From Thermoanaerobaculales bacterium (lineage in GTDB: Bacteria > Acidobacteriota > Thermoanaerobaculia > Thermoanaerobaculales > Sulfomarinibacteraceae), in NCBI GenBank assembly GCA_029938595.1, contig JAOZUP010000272.1, positions 1-5,945 of the forward strand: a stretch of DNA of 5,945 nucleotides, written 5' to 3'. The position numbers and the translations under genes are program-made. Of this stretch, positions 5,048 through 5,945 are shown one piece after another; the first letter of the stretch is position 1, and every line of letters starts with the position of its first letter. Below the pieces are notes generated by a model, which ran no database searches, was not told the DNA's origin, and saw nothing but the letters and a program-made list of their open reading frames with translations.

Positions 5048-5945
5048 CTCCCGACAAGAAATACTGGGTTGAGGAGCCGGTCCCCGAAACCCCGGCACCG
5101 AGCGAGTACCCGGCGCCCTGGAAGAATACAGAGGTGGTCGGTACGCGGCTGCCGAGAATCGACGCCTACGAGCGGGTCAGCGGCACCGCCGTCTTCCCCT
5201 CCGACATCGTGCTCCCGAACATGCTCTACGGCGCGGTCCTGCGCTCACCGCACGCCCACGCTCAGATCAAGAAGATCGACGCCGCGGCCGCCGAAGCCAT
5301 GTCCGGCGTCCAAGCCATACTCGTTCCCACCTCCCCCGAGGTGCGGGATGTACGGTGGCCGCTCTACCGCGGTGCGGACCCGGTGCCTCTGCTGTCCGAA
5401 ACCTGTCGCTTCGAAGGGGAGCCGATCGCCGCGGTCGCCGCCGAGACCCCGCAGCAGGCCGCTGACGCGCTTCGCGCCATCGAGATCGAGTACTACGTGC
5501 TGCCGCCGGTTGCCGACGAGCGCGACGCGCTCGCGGACGGGGCGCCCGCGGTCCACGACGGCGGCAACCGCGCCGGCGATCCCGACCGCTACCAACGGGG
5601 CGACGTGGAGGCCGGTTTCGCCGCCGCCGAGGTCGTTCTCGAGCGCTCCTACCACATGGAGTATCAGATCCACGCGCCCATGGAGCTCCACGGCTGCGTC
5701 GCCCAGTGGGACGGCAACCGTCTCACGGTGTGGGAGTCGTTGCAGGGAGTGTTCTCGATCCAGGAGCAGTACGCCCGCATCCTCGGTCTGCCGCTCGCCA
5801 ATGTGCGCGTAGTCAACACCTACATGGGCGGCGGGTTCGGCTCCAAGCTCCAGACCTCGAGGGCCTCCATTCTCGCGTGCCTGCTCGCCAAGAAGACCGC
5901 ACGACCGGTCAAGCTCTTCGCCACCCGCGAGGAAGCGATGCTGGT
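5044..5945 (+). CDS. Molybdopterin-binding large subunit of a xanthine dehydrogenase-family enzyme (partial)
   Basis: This is the catalytic subunit, which holds the molybdenum cofactor and hydroxylates its substrate. The first 300 residues are open and run off the window; full members are about 700-800 residues. After a Pro/Glu-rich lead (1-28) comes VVGTRLPRIDAYERVSGTA (31-49), the usual start of the a/b hammerhead domain, then LYGAVLRSPHAHAQI (61-75). FEGEPIAAVAAET (123-135) follows in that domain. HAPMELHG (210-217) corresponds to the family's HAPMEPHG, with Leu replacing Pro. MGGGFGSK (261-268) is the conserved glycine-rich Mo-cofactor motif. No signal peptide is present, so it is probably exported as a passenger with the Tat-bearing small subunit. 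The active-site Glu lies beyond the window. No FAD subunit precedes it, as in isoquinoline 1-oxidoreductase-type two-subunit enzymes. Confidence 0.92.
   Translation, partial: MTPDKKYWVEEPVPETPAPSEYPAPWKNTEVVGTRLPRIDAYERVSGTAVFPSDIVLPNMLYGAVLRSPHAHAQIKKIDAAAAEAMSGVQAILVPTSPEVRDVRWPLYRGADPVPLLSETCRFEGEPIAAVAAETPQQAADALRAIEIEYYVLPPVADERDALADGAPAVHDGGNRAGDPDRYQRGDVEAGFAAAEVVLERSYHMEYQIHAPMELHGCVAQWDGNRLTVWESLQGVFSIQEQYARILGLPLANVRVVNTYMGGGFGSKLQTSRASILACLLAKKTARPVKLFATREEAML

Noticed and set aside
5069..5812. 247-codon plus-strand open frame within the large-subunit gene
   Set aside because: It is an Arg/Pro/Ser-rich out-of-frame shadow. The frame from 5044 contains GGGFGSK and other Mo-hydroxylase motifs.

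Overview
The window is GC-rich bacterial chromosomal DNA. It carries five convincing genes (the last cut by the window edge), one decayed small gene, and an unusual amount of short repeat and hairpin material in the gaps. The repeats are AATTAGG heptamer arrays, GTAG-headed hairpins, and CGCAAAGG-type terminal repeats around a GxxExxY gene remnant. From general familiarity, this mix resembles uncultured soil or sediment lineages such as Acidobacteriota. No marker gene is present, so the taxonomic guess is weak.

Layout. 155-739 (+) is a secreted YceI-family lipocalin-like protein. 740-1016 is a gap with two heptamer arrays, a GC-rich dyad and a long 856-942 hairpin. 1017-2369 (+) is a glutathione-disulfide reductase with all catalytic motifs intact. 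2369-2465 is a second heptamer/hairpin block between two convergent genes. 2450-3022 (-) is a MobA/MocA-like nucleotidyltransferase. 3058-3334 is a 277-bp unit bounded by 26-bp inverted repeats, holding a GxxExxY gene with its middle deleted. 3333-4106 (-) is a DUF4213/DUF364 protein. 4107-4420 is a divergent intergenic region with REP-like hairpins and a promoter. 4421-5047 (+) is a Tat-exported 2Fe-2S small subunit of a xanthine-dehydrogenase-family molybdenum hydroxylase, overlapping by 4 bp the molybdopterin-binding large subunit (5044 to the window edge).

How the genes fit together. The right half reads as a molybdenum-hydroxylase locus. The two enzyme subunits form one operon. Divergent to it are a MocA-like protein, a family that includes the enzyme making the cytosine-dinucleotide form of the Mo cofactor, and a DUF364 protein, a family suspected of metal handling. 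These two minus-strand genes would lie about 36 bp apart without the repeat-bounded unit, so an insertion appears to have split an ancestral operon. The left half (YceI protein and glutathione reductase) is ordinary stress/redox housekeeping with no evident link to the Mo locus.

Nothing here is a clearly new defence or mobile system. The most interesting material is the small non-autonomous repeat units and the possible role of the DUF364 protein in Mo-enzyme maturation.
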